Source: an uncultured Luteimonas sp. (lineage in GTDB: Bacteria > Pseudomonadota > Gammaproteobacteria > Xanthomonadales > Xanthomonadaceae). From it: a stretch of DNA of 64,000 bases. Numbering within the stretch: the first letter of the stretch is position 1; every line of letters starts with the position of its first letter. Shown piece by piece: positions 45,949 to 56,668 of the stretch. Location of the stretch: NCBI GenBank assembly GCA_934541015.1, contig CAKTDC010000005.1, forward strand, positions 1-64,000, given 5' to 3'. The translations under genes and the position numbers were made by a program. Under the pieces are notes generated by a model. It worked only from the letters and a program-made list of their open reading frames with translations, searched no databases and had not been told where the DNA came from.

Positions 45949-47217
45949 ATGTCGCTGACGCGCACACTGCTGTTCCCGATCGTACTGGCGCTGCTTGCCG
46001 CATTGGCCGCCCACTTCCTGCTGGCGCAGGATCCGGGCCTGGTGCTGGTGCGCTGGCGCGGCCACGACTACACCAGCACCGTGCTCTATGCGAGCTGGAT
46101 CGCGATCGGCGCCGTGCTGGCACTGTGGCTGGCGTGGACGCTGCTGGCGTCGCCGTTCCGCGCCTGGGGCCGGCACCGCGACCGCCGCCATCGCGCGCGC
46201 ATCGGCGACGGCCTGGAAGCGCTGCACCAGGGCCACTATGCGAAGGCGGAGAAGCTGCTGGTCCAGGCGGCCGCGGACGAGGCGGTGGAAGCGCCCGCGC
46301 GCATCGGTGCCGCGCAGGCGGCGCTGGCGACCGGCGAGGCCGACGGCGCCCGCGGCCATCTCGATGCGCTCGCGGCCCGCCACCCCGAGCTGCACGCGAT
46401 CGCCGTCGCCGAACTGGCCCTGGCCGAGGACCGCCCCACCGACGCGCTGGTTGCGCTCGACGCGTCCGCCGCGCAGCCCCTGCCCCCGCGCGGCCTCGCC
46501 CTGCGCGCCGAGGCCCTGGCGCGCTCGGGCCGCGCCACTGCGGCCTACGGACTGCTCGGCACGCTGCGCAAGCAGCGCGCCTGGACCGGTTCCGAACTCG
46601 CCGATCGCGAGCTGCGCTGGGCCGAGGCGGCGCTGCGCGAGGGCGACGACAACGCCTTCGCCGCGCATTGGGAGGCCCTGCCCAGGACACTGAAGGCGGA
46701 GCCCGCGATCGTGGCCACCTACGCCACCCGCGCGGCCGAAGCCGGCTGGGACGAAGCCGCCTGCCGCAGCATCGAGCGGGCGCTGGACACGCGCTGGGAC
46801 GAACGCCTGGCCGCGCTGTACGGGCGCCTGCCGATGGACCGGGTGGAGCAGCGGCGCGCCCAGGCCGGACGCTGGCTGCAGGCGCATCCGGGAAGCTTCG
46901 CCACCCGCGCCACGCTCGCCCGCCTGGCGCAGGCGCAGGGCGACCACGCCCGGGCGGAGGCGCTGTGGCGCGAGGCGCTGGCGCATGGCGGCAGCTCCGC
47001 GGACTGGGAAGCGCTGGGCGAGGCCTGCACGGCACGCGGCGACCACGCCCGCGCCGCCCTGTGCTACGCCAACGCCCTGCGCGCGGGCCGCGGCGAAGCG
47101 GTGGCACCGATCCCCGCCGACGATCCGGCCCCGGTGGCGGATGCGGCCATGGTCGAGATCCGCGACGAGCATGGCCTGCCGAGGCTGGCCGATCCCGACC
47201 CCCGCGACCTGGCCTGA
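45949..47217 (+). CDS. hemY: HemY-like membrane-anchored TPR protein
   Basis: A 422-residue protein with two N-terminal membrane helices (LLFPIVLALLAALAAHFLL and VLYASWIAIGAVLALWLAWTLL), then helical repeats of TPR type. Signatures: DPGLVLVRWRGHDYTSTV, ARIGDGLEALHQGHYAKAEKLL and AEALWREALAHGGSSADWEALGEA. This is the HemY family of proteobacteria, linked to heme synthesis by gene order; it is not the protoporphyrinogen oxidase also called HemY in Bacillus. It starts 90 bases after hemD, and there is no hemX between them. Confidence 0.88.
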   Translation: MSLTRTLLFPIVLALLAALAAHFLLAQDPGLVLVRWRGHDYTSTVLYASWIAIGAVLALWLAWTLLASPFRAWGRHRDRRHRARIGDGLEALHQGHYAKAEKLLVQAAADEAVEAPARIGAAQAALATGEADGARGHLDALAARHPELHAIAVAELALAEDRPTDALVALDASAAQPLPPRGLALRAEALARSGRATAAYGLLGTLRKQRAWTGSELADRELRWAEAALREGDDNAFAAHWEALPRTLKAEPAIVATYATRAAEAGWDEAACRSIERALDTRWDERLAALYGRLPMDRVEQRRAQAGRWLQAHPGSFATRATLARLAQAQGDHARAEALWREALAHGGSSADWEALGEACTARGDHARAALCYANALRAGRGEAVAPIPADDPAPVADAAMVEIRDEHGLPRLADPDPRDLA

Positions 47218-47298
47218 CCGGGGACGTTTCCGCGCCCCGGCGACGGCGCACGGGTGCGGCCCCTATCCCCCGCCGCGCGGGGACGGCATCATCGCCCG

Positions 47299-48540
47299 AT
47301 GCCCGGAGCCGATGACCTGCCCCTGCTGTCGCTGACCACCGCGCTCGGCGCCGGCCTGCTCATCGGCCTGGTGTACGAGCGCCGCAAGGAGAGCGATCCG
47401 GCGATCGCCGCCGGCCTGCGCACGCACACCCTGGCCGCGCTGGCCGGCGCGATCACGCTGTGGCTGGGCATGCCCGCCTTCCTGGTCGCGCTGGTGCTCA
47501 CCGGCACATTTGCCGCGATCAGCTACCTGCGCACCAGCGCGGTCGATACCGGCATCACCTCGGAGCTGGCGCTGGTGACCAGCTGCCTGCTCGGCGGGCT
47601 GGCGATGCGCACGCCCGGCGCGGCGGGCATGCTCGCGGTACTGGTGGCGATCCTGATCTACGCCAAGCGCCGCCTGCACCGCTTCAGCCGCGAACTGGTG
47701 AGCGACCGCGAGATCGCCGACGGCCTGATCCTGCTCGCCTTCGCGCTGATCGTGCTGCCGCTGCTGCCGGACGAACCGATCGGCCCCTGGGGCGCGCTCA
47801 ACCTGGCCACGGTGTGGAAGCTGGTGGTGCTGGTGATGGCCATCGGCGCCCTGGGCCATGTCGCGCTGCGGGTGATCGGCACCCGCTGGGGGCTGGTGGT
47901 TTCGGGCTTCTTTGCCGGCTACGTGTCCTCCACCGCCGCCACCGCCGGCTTCGGCCAGCGGGCGAAGGCCGACCCGGCGCTGCTGTCGACCTCGGTTGGC
48001 GCGACCATGCTCGCCAACCTGGCCTCGCTCAGCCTGTTCGTCCCGGTCCTGCTCGCGGTGGCGCCCGCACTGCTGCCGGAAGTGGCGGTCGAACTGGGTG
48101 CGGCCGGCACCGTACTCGTCCTCGGCGCGCTGCTGGGCTTCCACCGCGGCGAGACGGTCGACGCGCCGCCGCCCACCGCCGCCACCCGCATGTTCCGCAT
48201 CGGCCACGCCATCGGCTTCGCCGCGCTGATCGCCGGCGTCCTGTTCGCCTCCCAGGCCGCGGTGCACTGGCTCGGATCCGGCGCCGCCATGGCCACCGCC
48301 TTCCTCACCGCGCTGGCCGAACTGCAGGCGGCGGTCGCCTCGGTCGCCACCCTGTTCCGCGACGGCGACATCAGCGCGCCACAGGCGCGCTGGGCGGTGG
48401 TCGGCCTGCTCGCCGCGAGCGCGGCGGCCAAATCGGTGGTCGCCTTGGTCAGCGGCGGCCGCGCCTTCGGCCTGCGCGTGGCCGTCGGCCTGACCGCGAT
48501 GACGGCGGCAGCTGCGGCGACGGTGGTGATCGTCGACTGA
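47299..48540 (+). CDS. MgtC/SapB-DUF4010 family membrane protein
   Basis: A 413-residue polytopic protein. The N-terminal MgtC/SapB-like half reads LTTALGAGLLIGLVYERRKES, then GLRTHTLAALAGAITLWLG. The C-terminal DUF4010 half contains GFFAGYVSSTAATAGFGQRAKADP and a series of hydrophobic spans. The family's transport role is unknown; MgtC relatives act in magnesium stress and virulence. ATG 47299 gives a compact start before the first helix. Confidence 0.82.
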   Translation: MPGADDLPLLSLTTALGAGLLIGLVYERRKESDPAIAAGLRTHTLAALAGAITLWLGMPAFLVALVLTGTFAAISYLRTSAVDTGITSELALVTSCLLGGLAMRTPGAAGMLAVLVAILIYAKRRLHRFSRELVSDREIADGLILLAFALIVLPLLPDEPIGPWGALNLATVWKLVVLVMAIGALGHVALRVIGTRWGLVVSGFFAGYVSSTAATAGFGQRAKADPALLSTSVGATMLANLASLSLFVPVLLAVAPALLPEVAVELGAAGTVLVLGALLGFHRGETVDAPPPTAATRMFRIGHAIGFAALIAGVLFASQAAVHWLGSGAAMATAFLTALAELQAAVASVATLFRDGDISAPQARWAVVGLLAASAAAKSVVALVSGGRAFGLRVAVGLTAMTAAAAATVVIVD

Positions 48541-48579
48541 CATCCGCCGGGCAGCGTGATGTCCCGCAAGTGCGTTGCC

Positions 48580-48607
48580 CGTCATGCCCGCGAAGGCGGG
48601 CATCCAG
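48580..48607. repeat. REP-like palindrome
   Basis: CGTCATGCCCGCGAAGGCGG followed by GCATCCAG, between the convergent DUF4010 and thiolase genes. It shares the CGTCAT-NCCCGC core with the elements at 101 and 30238. The 175-base gap holds nothing else that I recognise. Confidence 0.65.
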
Positions 48608-48715
48608 TGCCTTGCGGGGATCGAGAACAGCCACTGGCTCCCCGCTCCCGGCTCCAGCACGGGTGGACAGGCTCCGCGCGGGGACGAGGTTGATGCCGGT
48701 CTCCTGCGCGCCCCC

Positions 48716-49993
48716 CTAGCGCTCCAGGATCGCCACCACCCCCATCCCGCCGGCGGTGCAGATCGAGATCAGCGCGCGGCCGCCGCCGCGTTCCTGCAGC
48801 TGCCGGGCGGCGGTGGCGACGATGCGCGCGCCGGTGGCGGCGAAGGGGTGGCCGGTGGCCAGCGAGGAGCCGACCGGATTGAGCTTCTCCGGGTCGATGC
48901 GGCCCAGCGGCGCGTCGAGCTGGAGGCGGTTGCGGCAGTAGTCCTCGCTCTCCCAGGCGCGCAGGGTGCACAGCACCTGGGCGGCGAAGGCCTCGTGGAT
49001 CTCGTAGATGTCGAAGTCCTGCAGCGTCAGGCCGTTGCGGGCGAGCATCTCGGCCACGGCCACGGTCGGTGCCATCAGCAGGCCTTCGCCGTGCACGAAG
49101 TCGACCGCGGCCACGTGCACGTCGCGGATCCGGCACAGCACTTCGTGGCCGTGCGTGGCGGCCCAGTCCTCGCTCGCCAGCAGGCAGGCCGCGGCGCCGT
49201 CGGTGAGCGGCGTGGAGTTGCCCGCGGTCAGCGTGCCGCGGCCGGAGCTGCGGTCGAACGCGGGCTTGAGCGTGGCGAGCTTTTCCAGCGAGCTGTCCGG
49301 GCGCAGGATGTTGTCGCGCGACACGCCGCGGAAGCTCGCCACCAGGCCGTCGAAGAAGCCGCGCCCGTAGGCGGCGGCGAGCCTGTGGTGCGAGGCGACG
49401 GCGAGTTCGTCCTGCGAGTCGCGCGAGATGTTCCACTCCTTGGCCATGTCCTCGCAGTGCTGGCCCATCGACTTGCCGGTGCGCGGCTCGGCCACGCCGG
49501 GGAAGTCGGGCTTGAGCTCGCCCAGGCGGAACCCGCGGAAGGCGGCCAGCCGCCCGCGCGCGCTCCTGGCGGCGTTGGCGTCGAGCAGCCGCCGGCGCAG
49601 CGTCCTGCCGTAGACGATGGGCACGTCGGAAGTGGTATCGGAACCGCCGCCGATGCCCGACTCGATCTGCCCGCTGGCGATCTTGCCGGCGATCAGATTG
49701 AGGCTGTCGAGCGAGGTGCCGCAGGCGCGCTGCAGGGTGACCCCGGGGGTGAGCGGCGACAGGCCCGAGGACAGCGCCGCTTCGCGCCCGAGGTTCCAGT
49801 CCGCGGAGTGCTTGATCACCGCGCCCATGGCCACTTCACCCAGCTGCTGGCCGTGCAGGCCGAACTTCTCCACCAGCGCGCCGAGGGTCCGTACCGACAT
49901 CCCGAGGTTGCCGACGTCCGAGTACGCGGTGTTCTGGCGGCAGAAGGGAATGCGGACGCCGCCCAGCACGGCGACGGGTCGACCTAGCAGCAT
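48716..49993 (-). CDS. Acetyl-CoA C-acyltransferase (thiolase, FadI-like)
   Basis: A thiolase that splits 3-ketoacyl-CoA in beta-oxidation or runs the reverse condensation. The 425-residue protein has the acyl-carrying Cys in TLQRACGTSLDSLNLIA, the general-base His in DIYEIHEAFAAQVL and LNPVGSSLATGHPFAATGARI, and the second Cys in SICTAGGMGVVAIL. The length and RACGTSLDS sequence resemble FadI-type subunits. No fadJ partner is adjacent in the window, so the pathway is open. It diverges from the next gene by 76 bases. Confidence 0.92.
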   Translation of the reverse strand: MLLGRPVAVLGGVRIPFCRQNTAYSDVGNLGMSVRTLGALVEKFGLHGQQLGEVAMGAVIKHSADWNLGREAALSSGLSPLTPGVTLQRACGTSLDSLNLIAGKIASGQIESGIGGGSDTTSDVPIVYGRTLRRRLLDANAARSARGRLAAFRGFRLGELKPDFPGVAEPRTGKSMGQHCEDMAKEWNISRDSQDELAVASHHRLAAAYGRGFFDGLVASFRGVSRDNILRPDSSLEKLATLKPAFDRSSGRGTLTAGNSTPLTDGAAACLLASEDWAATHGHEVLCRIRDVHVAAVDFVHGEGLLMAPTVAVAEMLARNGLTLQDFDIYEIHEAFAAQVLCTLRAWESEDYCRNRLQLDAPLGRIDPEKLNPVGSSLATGHPFAATGARIVATAARQLQERGGGRALISICTAGGMGVVAILER

Positions 49994-50069
49994 CGTGGTT
50001 CCTCTCGGGCCGGGCCCGTGGCGCGGGCGGGCATAATGCGCAGTCTAACGTACCGTTGCGCATGGGCCG

Positions 50070-50936
50070 ATGAACGATCAACACACTGCCACGCTGCCCG
50101 CGCTTGAAGGCGTGGTCGGAGTCCTGGCGCTGGAGCTCGGCGAGGATCCGGTGCCCGCACATGCCGCGCTGGACCAGAACACCGCGGGCAGGCTTGCCGG
50201 CCTGGTCGGCCGCGACCTCGACGCCCTGGCGCCGGGCGTGCGCGACCTGGAGCTGGCCTTCGCCGCGGCCCACTTCGACCCGGCCGAAATCCTGCGCCCG
50301 GGATGGCCGGTCCATCGCCGTCTGCACGAACTGCGCCAGCGCGCGCCGGGCGCAAAGGGTCCGCGCATCATCGCCTTCGGCGCCGACGCCGACGGCGACG
50401 TGCCGCTGCCGCTGCAGTGCGACCGCCAGCTGCTCGGCGGCCGCCTGCGCTGCCTGCCGTTCCTGTTGTCTGGCGATGCGGCCGGGCTGGAGCCGGTGCA
50501 GGAACGGATGGAGGCGGTGCTGCTGGATCTGGGCATGGCCGCGCCCGACACCGCCCTGCTCGCGCAGGACGCCTTCGGCACCCGGATCGAGCACGCCCGC
50601 TACCTCACCGTGCACGACCTGCTGGCGATGACCGCCCTGCAGTACGAGCACCTGGGCCTCGCGCCGCTGTGGCCGCTGATCGAAACCGCCCTGCTGTCGC
50701 CTGCGGTCGAAGCGACCCTGGACGCGCCGCCCGAGCCGCTGCTGCGCTATGTCGACGGCGAAGCGCGGCTGGTGCTGTTCGCACCCGACGCCTGGCGCGA
50801 GCGCTACCGCCCCGACGGCGAAGGCGACGCCCTGCGCCGCCACTTCGCCCGGTTCGAGATGCGCCAGCGCCAGCTCGCCGCCGTGCTCGAAGCCCACGGC
50901 ATTTCCGTGTCCTACGATCACGCCGACCCGCTGTAG
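50070..50936 (+). CDS. Conserved-looking hypothetical protein
   Basis: A 288-residue soluble protein I do not recognise. Codon use and composition are normal for the neighbourhood. It has an acidic N-terminal half (GVLALELGEDPVPAHAALDQ), a central RIIAFGADADGDVPLPLQCDRQL and LRCLPFLLSGDA, and a C-terminal helical region (RHFARFEMRQRQLAAVLEAHG). No signal or membrane segment is seen. It diverges from the thiolase gene; the 76-base gap includes CATAATG and could hold promoters for both. Confidence 0.55.
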   Translation: MNDQHTATLPALEGVVGVLALELGEDPVPAHAALDQNTAGRLAGLVGRDLDALAPGVRDLELAFAAAHFDPAEILRPGWPVHRRLHELRQRAPGAKGPRIIAFGADADGDVPLPLQCDRQLLGGRLRCLPFLLSGDAAGLEPVQERMEAVLLDLGMAAPDTALLAQDAFGTRIEHARYLTVHDLLAMTALQYEHLGLAPLWPLIETALLSPAVEATLDAPPEPLLRYVDGEARLVLFAPDAWRERYRPDGEGDALRRHFARFEMRQRQLAAVLEAHGISVSYDHADPL

Positions 50937-51088
50937 GCGCGCTCAGGTGCACCCGCGCCCGGCCTCGCCCGGGCGAATGCCGCGCAGGCAGGCATCCCGG
51001 TCGCGCCTGACGATGCTCCTGCACCGGGCCGCCTGGCGCAGGAGACAGGGTCCGGGGAAGCAGGCGCCGGACCCGGGAGCAGCCGCGA

Positions 51089-51682
51089 TCAGTCGGCGCC
51101 GAGCGCGATCACGCCGCAGGCCAGGCGCGCGCCGGCGTTGCCGGTGGGCTGGGTCACGTAGTCGTCGGCGTCGGCGTGCACGATCACGCCCTTGCCGACG
51201 ATGTCGGTGGCCGCGCCGTCGCCGATGGTGACGCCCTCGAAGCGCGCATCCACGGTGGCCACGCCGTCGGCGTTCGCCTCCAGGTTGTCGCTGTCGCCGC
51301 CGTGGTGGCTGCCGTGGCCGACGCGGCCGTGATCGACGCCAGCAGGATTGAAGTGGCCGCCGGCGCTGGTGGCGTCGGGCGCGCTGCAGTCGCCGTGCTC
51401 GTGCAGGTGGAAGCCGTGGCGGGCGCCGGCGGTCAGGCCGGTGACCTCGCCGGTGGCGTGCACCACGCCGTCGACGACGGTGAACTGCAGGCTGCCGGCG
51501 GTCTGGTTGCCCTCGGTCGGGCTCAGGGTGGTGTGCGCGCTGGCGGCGGCCGGCGGCGCCTGCACCTCGATCGGCGGCGGCGTGGCCTCGGGCGTCGCGG
51601 TGGTTCCGGCGGGCTGGTCCTGGCTGGGGCTGCAGGCGGCAAGGGCCAGCAGCACGGGGACGGCAATCATCGAATGGCGCAT
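51089..51682 (-). CDS. sodC: Cu/Zn superoxide dismutase lipoprotein
   Basis: A periplasmic superoxide dismutase anchored as a lipoprotein. The 197-residue protein has lipobox LLALAAC, a Pro/Ala-rich linker to about residue 48, and the SodC fold. Copper ligands are in GFHLHEHGDC, the bridging His in GGHFNP, zinc ligands in the VDHGRVGHGSHHGGDSDN loop and the last copper His in VIVHADADDY. The disulfide Cys (GDC, LACG) and the active-site Arg (GARLACG) are present. It lies 51 bases downstream of a degenerate paralogue. Confidence 0.93.
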   Translation of the reverse strand: MRHSMIAVPVLLALAACSPSQDQPAGTTATPEATPPPIEVQAPPAAASAHTTLSPTEGNQTAGSLQFTVVDGVVHATGEVTGLTAGARHGFHLHEHGDCSAPDATSAGGHFNPAGVDHGRVGHGSHHGGDSDNLEANADGVATVDARFEGVTIGDGAATDIVGKGVIVHADADDYVTQPTGNAGARLACGVIALGAD

Positions 51683-51730
51683 CGGATCCCTCGTTCGGAT
51701 TCTGGGTGACCCGGCCAGTCTACCCGCCGA

Positions 51731-52279
51731 TCATTCCGGGATCGTGATGACCCCGCAGGCCACGCGCGCGCTGATCGCGCCCGGAGTGGCGCCCAGCACC
51801 AGCAGGGCGCGGCCGGCGATGTCGTTGTCGGCGCCGCCGCCCAGCACCGCGCCGGGCACCAGCAGGTCGGCGCGGGACACGCCGTCGCTGCCGGCGATGA
51901 TCCGCCCCGGCGTCTCGCCCACGCCGCCGCTCTGCCGCGGGCCGGTGCGCGGATCGTAGTAGCGCCCGGCGCTGCCGGCGTCGACCGCGCTGCAGTCGCC
52001 GCGCTCGTGCACCTGCAGGCCGTGCGCGCCGTTGCGCACCAGGCCGCCGATCTCGCCGCGGATGCGCACGCCGTCGGCGGCCTGGGTCAGCACCACGCGC
52101 CCGCTGACCAGGCTGCCCGAGGCCGACGCCAGGTTGGCGATCGCGCGCTGGGCGGTGCCGGTGGCGGCGATGTGGCGCTCGGGAGCGGCGGGAGCGGGCT
52201 CGGGGACCCGCGGCGGCCCGCCGCCGCAGGCGGTCAGCGCCAGCACGACGCAAGCGGCAGCGGTCGGGAGTCGGGACAT
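51731..52279 (-). CDS. Degenerate SodC-like lipoprotein
   Basis: A 182-residue lipoprotein (lipobox ALTAC) with the SodC fold but without its metal site. The first copper His is Gln (GLQVHERGDC), the bridging His is Tyr (GRYYDP), the zinc-loop His residues are gone (RTGPRQSGGVGE) and the last copper His is Leu (LLVLGATPGA). One His, both disulfide Cys and the ACG region with its Arg remain. It therefore cannot be a normal superoxide dismutase. The reading frame is intact, suggesting selection for another role. It is upstream of sodC in the same direction. Confidence 0.8.
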   Translation of the reverse strand: MSRLPTAAACVVLALTACGGGPPRVPEPAPAAPERHIAATGTAQRAIANLASASGSLVSGRVVLTQAADGVRIRGEIGGLVRNGAHGLQVHERGDCSAVDAGSAGRYYDPRTGPRQSGGVGETPGRIIAGSDGVSRADLLVPGAVLGGGADNDIAGRALLVLGATPGAISARVACGVITIPE

Positions 52280-52388
52280 GGGGCTTCCTCGAAATCGCAT
52301 CGGACGGCCCGCGGCGGCGGCGGCGCCGCGTCAGCCCTGCCATGGTAACGACTGCCGTCCCGCATCACCCGGGGCGGCGGCACCGCGG

Positions 52389-53808
<1,420 letters not shown>

Positions 53809-53819
<11 letters not shown>

Positions 53820-54891
53820 CGTTCGCCTCCCCGGCGCGCGGTTCCGGAATATCCTCGGCCCCGCCCTCGCCGAGCGGCAGCAGCAGGGTGAACACCGTAT
53901 GCCGCGGCCGCGAGCGATAGCTGAGCGAGCCGCGGTGCTCGCGCGCCACCTGCTGCGCCAGCGCCAGCCCCAGGCCGCTGCCGTCGGCATGGCCGGACAC
54001 CAGCGGCAGGAAGATCTGCTCGGCCAGCGCCTCGGGCACGCCGCTGCCGTCGTCGACGATCTCCATGCGCAGCACCAGCGGATGCAGCTGCTCGCCGATG
54101 CGCACGGCGAACTCCGCGCGCGTGCGCAGCGTGACCTGGGTGGCGCCGGCCTGGATGGCGTTGCGCACCAGGTTCCAGATCGCCTGGGTCAGGCGGTCGG
54201 GATCGCCCTGCAGTCCGGGCAGGCTGGGGTCGTAATCGCGGGTGAGCAGGACCGCCCAGCCGGCGTCGCTCTCGGCCAGGCGCAGCACCTGCTCCAGCAC
54301 CGCGTGGATGTTGACCGGCCCGTGCGGCCGCGGCGGCGCCGGCGACAGCAGCCGGTCGACCAGCAGCGCCAGCCGGTCGACCTCGCTGCGCACCACCTCC
54401 AGCAGCTCGCGCGACTCCGCATCGACCACCCGCCGCCCCAGCAGTTGCGCCGCGCCGCGGAGCCCGGCCAGCGGATTGCGCAGCTCGTGCGCCAGCCCCC
54501 TGAACGCCGCCGACAGCGCCAGCGGCAGCGCGGTGGCCGGATCCTCGCCGGGGAACTCGTCCACCGGATGGAACTCCAGCAGCAGGCCGCCGCCCTCGCG
54601 GCTCAGCCAGGCATCGGCGAAGCAGGGCTCGCCGCCCTGGAACCCCAGCGCCACCCGCCGCAGCCGCTGCGCGCCCTCGTCGTCGCCGCCCACCCGCTCC
54701 AGCGCCTGGCGCAGGTTGCCGCCGTCGACCTCCAGCGCCGCCACCGGCTGGCCCAGCAGCCGCCGGCGCCCGACCCCGAGCCAGCGCGCGAAAGCGGTAT
54801 TGCAGCCCACGATCCGTCCGTCCGTGCCGGCCCGCAGGATCGGCGTGGACAGCGCATCGACGTCGGCGGAGGGCGGAAGCTGCTGCGGCAT
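53809..54891 (-). CDS. ntrB: Nitrogen regulation sensor kinase NtrB
   Basis: NtrB phosphorylates or dephosphorylates NtrC under control of PII proteins. The 360-residue soluble kinase has an N-terminal PAS domain (TPILRAGTDGRIVGCNTAFARWLG), an H-box with His135 (GLAHELRNPLAGLRG), an N-box (QAIWNLVRNAIQAGA), and G-boxes (IVDDGSGVPEAL and GHADGSGLGLALAQQVA). There are no membrane segments, as expected. It is first in ntrB-ntrC. ATG 54891 is chosen over one six codons upstream because the family N-terminus begins here. Confidence 0.94.
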
Positions 54892-54937
54892 TGCAGCAAT
54901 ATAGGGCACGCGGCGGCCGGCGACGCGCCTGCGGCGC

Positions 54938-55567
54938 TCAGCCCTTCGGCATCAGCGCATCATCCATCGCCTTCGCGCGGCGATAGGCTTCGCGCCCGCG
55001 CAGGCGCTCGGCCCAGGCGGTGAAGGCCGGGCGCTCGGGGATCGACTTGAACGCGATGCCGAAATCGACCTGGCCGCCGACGTAGACGTCCGCGGCGCTG
55101 AAGCGCTCGCCCAGCAGCCACGGCGAGGCGGAGGCAGCGGCGAGCTCGAGGGTGTCCACGGTCTGTTCGAAGCTGCCGTAGCCGACGAAGCCGGATTTCT
55201 CCGGCGGCGGCAGCTGGCCCAGCGCCCTGGCGGTCACCGCCGCCTCGACCGGGCCGGCGGCGAAGAACATCCAGCGCAGGTAGGGGCCGCGCAGCGGATC
55301 GTCGGCGGCGGGCGCGAGCCCGGCCCGGGGGAAGGCGTCGGCGAGGTAGGCGCAGATGGCCGCAGCCTCGGTGACCACGATGCCGCGGTGCTGCAGCGCC
55401 GGGACCTTGCCCATCGGGTTGATCGCGAGGTATTCCGGTGACTTCATGCCGGCGCCGTATTCCTGGACCACGGTGCGGTACTCGACGCCGAGCTCCTCGA
55501 GCATCCAGCGCACGATGCGGCCGCGCGACATGGGATTGGTGTGGAAGACGGGTTCGCTGCTGGTCAT
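54938..55567 (-). CDS. Glutathione S-transferase family protein
   Basis: A 209-residue GST. The thioredoxin-like N-terminal domain has PMSRGRIVRWMLEELGVEY and the cis-Pro motif GKVPALQHRGIVVTEAAAICAYLAD with the Glu/Ala glutathione-binding turn. A helical C-terminal domain contains LLGERFSAADVYVGGQVDFG. The Ser in PMSRGR is the likely catalytic residue. Many bacterial relatives act in stress defence or on unknown substrates. It is a single gene upstream of ntrB in the same direction. Confidence 0.9.
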   Translation of the reverse strand: MTSSEPVFHTNPMSRGRIVRWMLEELGVEYRTVVQEYGAGMKSPEYLAINPMGKVPALQHRGIVVTEAAAICAYLADAFPRAGLAPAADDPLRGPYLRWMFFAAGPVEAAVTARALGQLPPPEKSGFVGYGSFEQTVDTLELAAASASPWLLGERFSAADVYVGGQVDFGIAFKSIPERPAFTAWAERLRGREAYRRAKAMDDALMPKG

Positions 55568-55643
55568 GGCGGTCCTTCCGGTCGGGGCGGCGCGGGCGCC
55601 GGTGCGCCACGATACTCCCCGGATCGCGTCGCGCGCGACGCGA

Positions 55644-56384
55644 TCAGTCCACGCGCCGCCAGGTCAGCGCGTGCAGGATGCGCAGGTCCTCCGCATCGAG
55701 GGACTTGCCGTTGTCGCCGCGGAAGCGCATGCGGTAGGAGTGGATGGTCGCTTCGAGGTCGTCGGTCGGATAGCCGATCAGGCGCAGGGCGTTGACCGGG
55801 TCGAAACCGGGGGGCGGCGGCGGTACGTCGGGATCGGGCCAGAGGCCGAAGCCGGCGTCGAACAGCCGCTTCCACGGGAACAGGGGACCGGGATCGATCT
55901 TGCGCCCCGGGGCGAGATCGGAATGGCCGATCACCGCGGACTTCGGGATGCGGTGGCGGCTGGTGAGATCGTCGAGCAGGCGGATCAGCGCATCGACCTG
56001 GGCATCGCTGAAGGTTTCGCTGCCGTCGTTGTCGATCTCGATGCCGATCGAGGCCGAGTTGAGGTCGTGGATCGTGCCCCAGCGGCCGGCGCCGGCATGC
56101 CAGGCGCGGTGCTGGTCGGCCACCAGCTGGTAGATGGCGCCATCGTCGCCGACCAGGTAGTGGGCGCTGACCGGACCACCGCTGTTGCGGCTGCGCAGGG
56201 TGAGCAGGCTGCGCTGCACCGAGTCCTGCTCGGTGTAGTGCAGCACGATCAGCTGCGCGCGGCGGACGTCGTGGTTGTCCGAGGGCACCCAGACCGCGAG
56301 CGGGTTGCGCGGCGCGCCGTGCTGGCAGGCGACGAGCGCGAACAGGCAGGCGAGGACGAGGGCGAGGCGGACGACGACGGGCAT
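55644..56384 (-). CDS. N-acetylmuramoyl-L-alanine amidase lipoprotein (AmiD-like)
   Basis: A 246-residue amidase_2-domain protein that cuts the amide between MurNAc and the stem peptide. The lipobox LFALVAC near residue 20 indicates a lipoprotein. Zinc ligands are visible in LIVLHYTEQDS, HRAWHAGAGRWG and VIGHSDLAPGRKIDPGPLFPWKRL. A C-terminal peptidoglycan-binding-like helical segment follows (NALRLIGYPTDD). The lipoprotein signal separates it from cytosolic AmpD. Confidence 0.88.
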   Translation of the reverse strand: MPVVVRLALVLACLFALVACQHGAPRNPLAVWVPSDNHDVRRAQLIVLHYTEQDSVQRSLLTLRSRNSGGPVSAHYLVGDDGAIYQLVADQHRAWHAGAGRWGTIHDLNSASIGIEIDNDGSETFSDAQVDALIRLLDDLTSRHRIPKSAVIGHSDLAPGRKIDPGPLFPWKRLFDAGFGLWPDPDVPPPPPGFDPVNALRLIGYPTDDLEATIHSYRMRFRGDNGKSLDAEDLRILHALTWRRVD

Positions 56385-56523
56385 GCGGGCATTGCAGCGT
56401 GGGGTCCGGGGGAATGCAAGACGGTCACGGCCCCCACCCGACAATAAAGTTCTTCATCCGAGTGCGGGAAACAGGAGCAGAGCTGGATCGGGGCTTGCGG
56501 GTCGAGGGTCGCCCCGGGCCGGG

Positions 56524-56564
56524 GATTGCTCCCCGGCCGGCAGGGCGCGGCGTCGTTCCGACAG
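56524..56564. repeat. 41-base segment shared with 461-501
   Basis: The core CCCCGGCCGGCAGGGCGCGG followed by CGTC is identical at both places; the flanks match with a few substitutions (GAT-G-TC before, TTCCGA-AG or CTCCGA-AG after). Here it is preceded by an inverted GGCCGGGGA that can pair with TCCCCGGCC; the copy near 470 lacks that left arm. Both copies are in non-coding DNA. Confidence 0.55.
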
Positions 56565-56602
56565 CGGAACTGACGATCCTCCCCGCACTTGGGAGAAGAT
56601 CC

Positions 56603-56632
56603 AAAAAAAAGCGGGCAGCCTGCGCTGCCCGC
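56603..56632 (-). terminator. Rho-independent terminator of the glnK-amtB unit
   Basis: Read on the minus strand after the amtB stop: a 9-bp stem GCGGGCAGC/GCTGCCCGC with a four-base loop, followed by eight consecutive T. This is the clearest intrinsic terminator in the window. Confidence 0.9.
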
Positions 56633-56668
56633 AACACTCCTGGGGGGAGGTTCGGATGTTCGTTGTGG

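Noticed and set aside
45949..47217. Protoporphyrinogen oxidase (Bacillus HemY)
   Set aside because: No FAD-binding motif; two membrane helices followed by TPR-like helices identify the unrelated proteobacterial HemY.
51731..52279. Sequencing frameshift explaining the missing SodC ligands
   Set aside because: The frame keeps the lipobox, the GDC and ACG cysteines and the C-terminal strand in register, so the ligand changes are substitutions, not a frame error.
56400..56600. Additional small gene between amidase and amtB
   Set aside because: The open frames have no ribosome site, overlap the shared repeat block and terminator, and read as low complexity.
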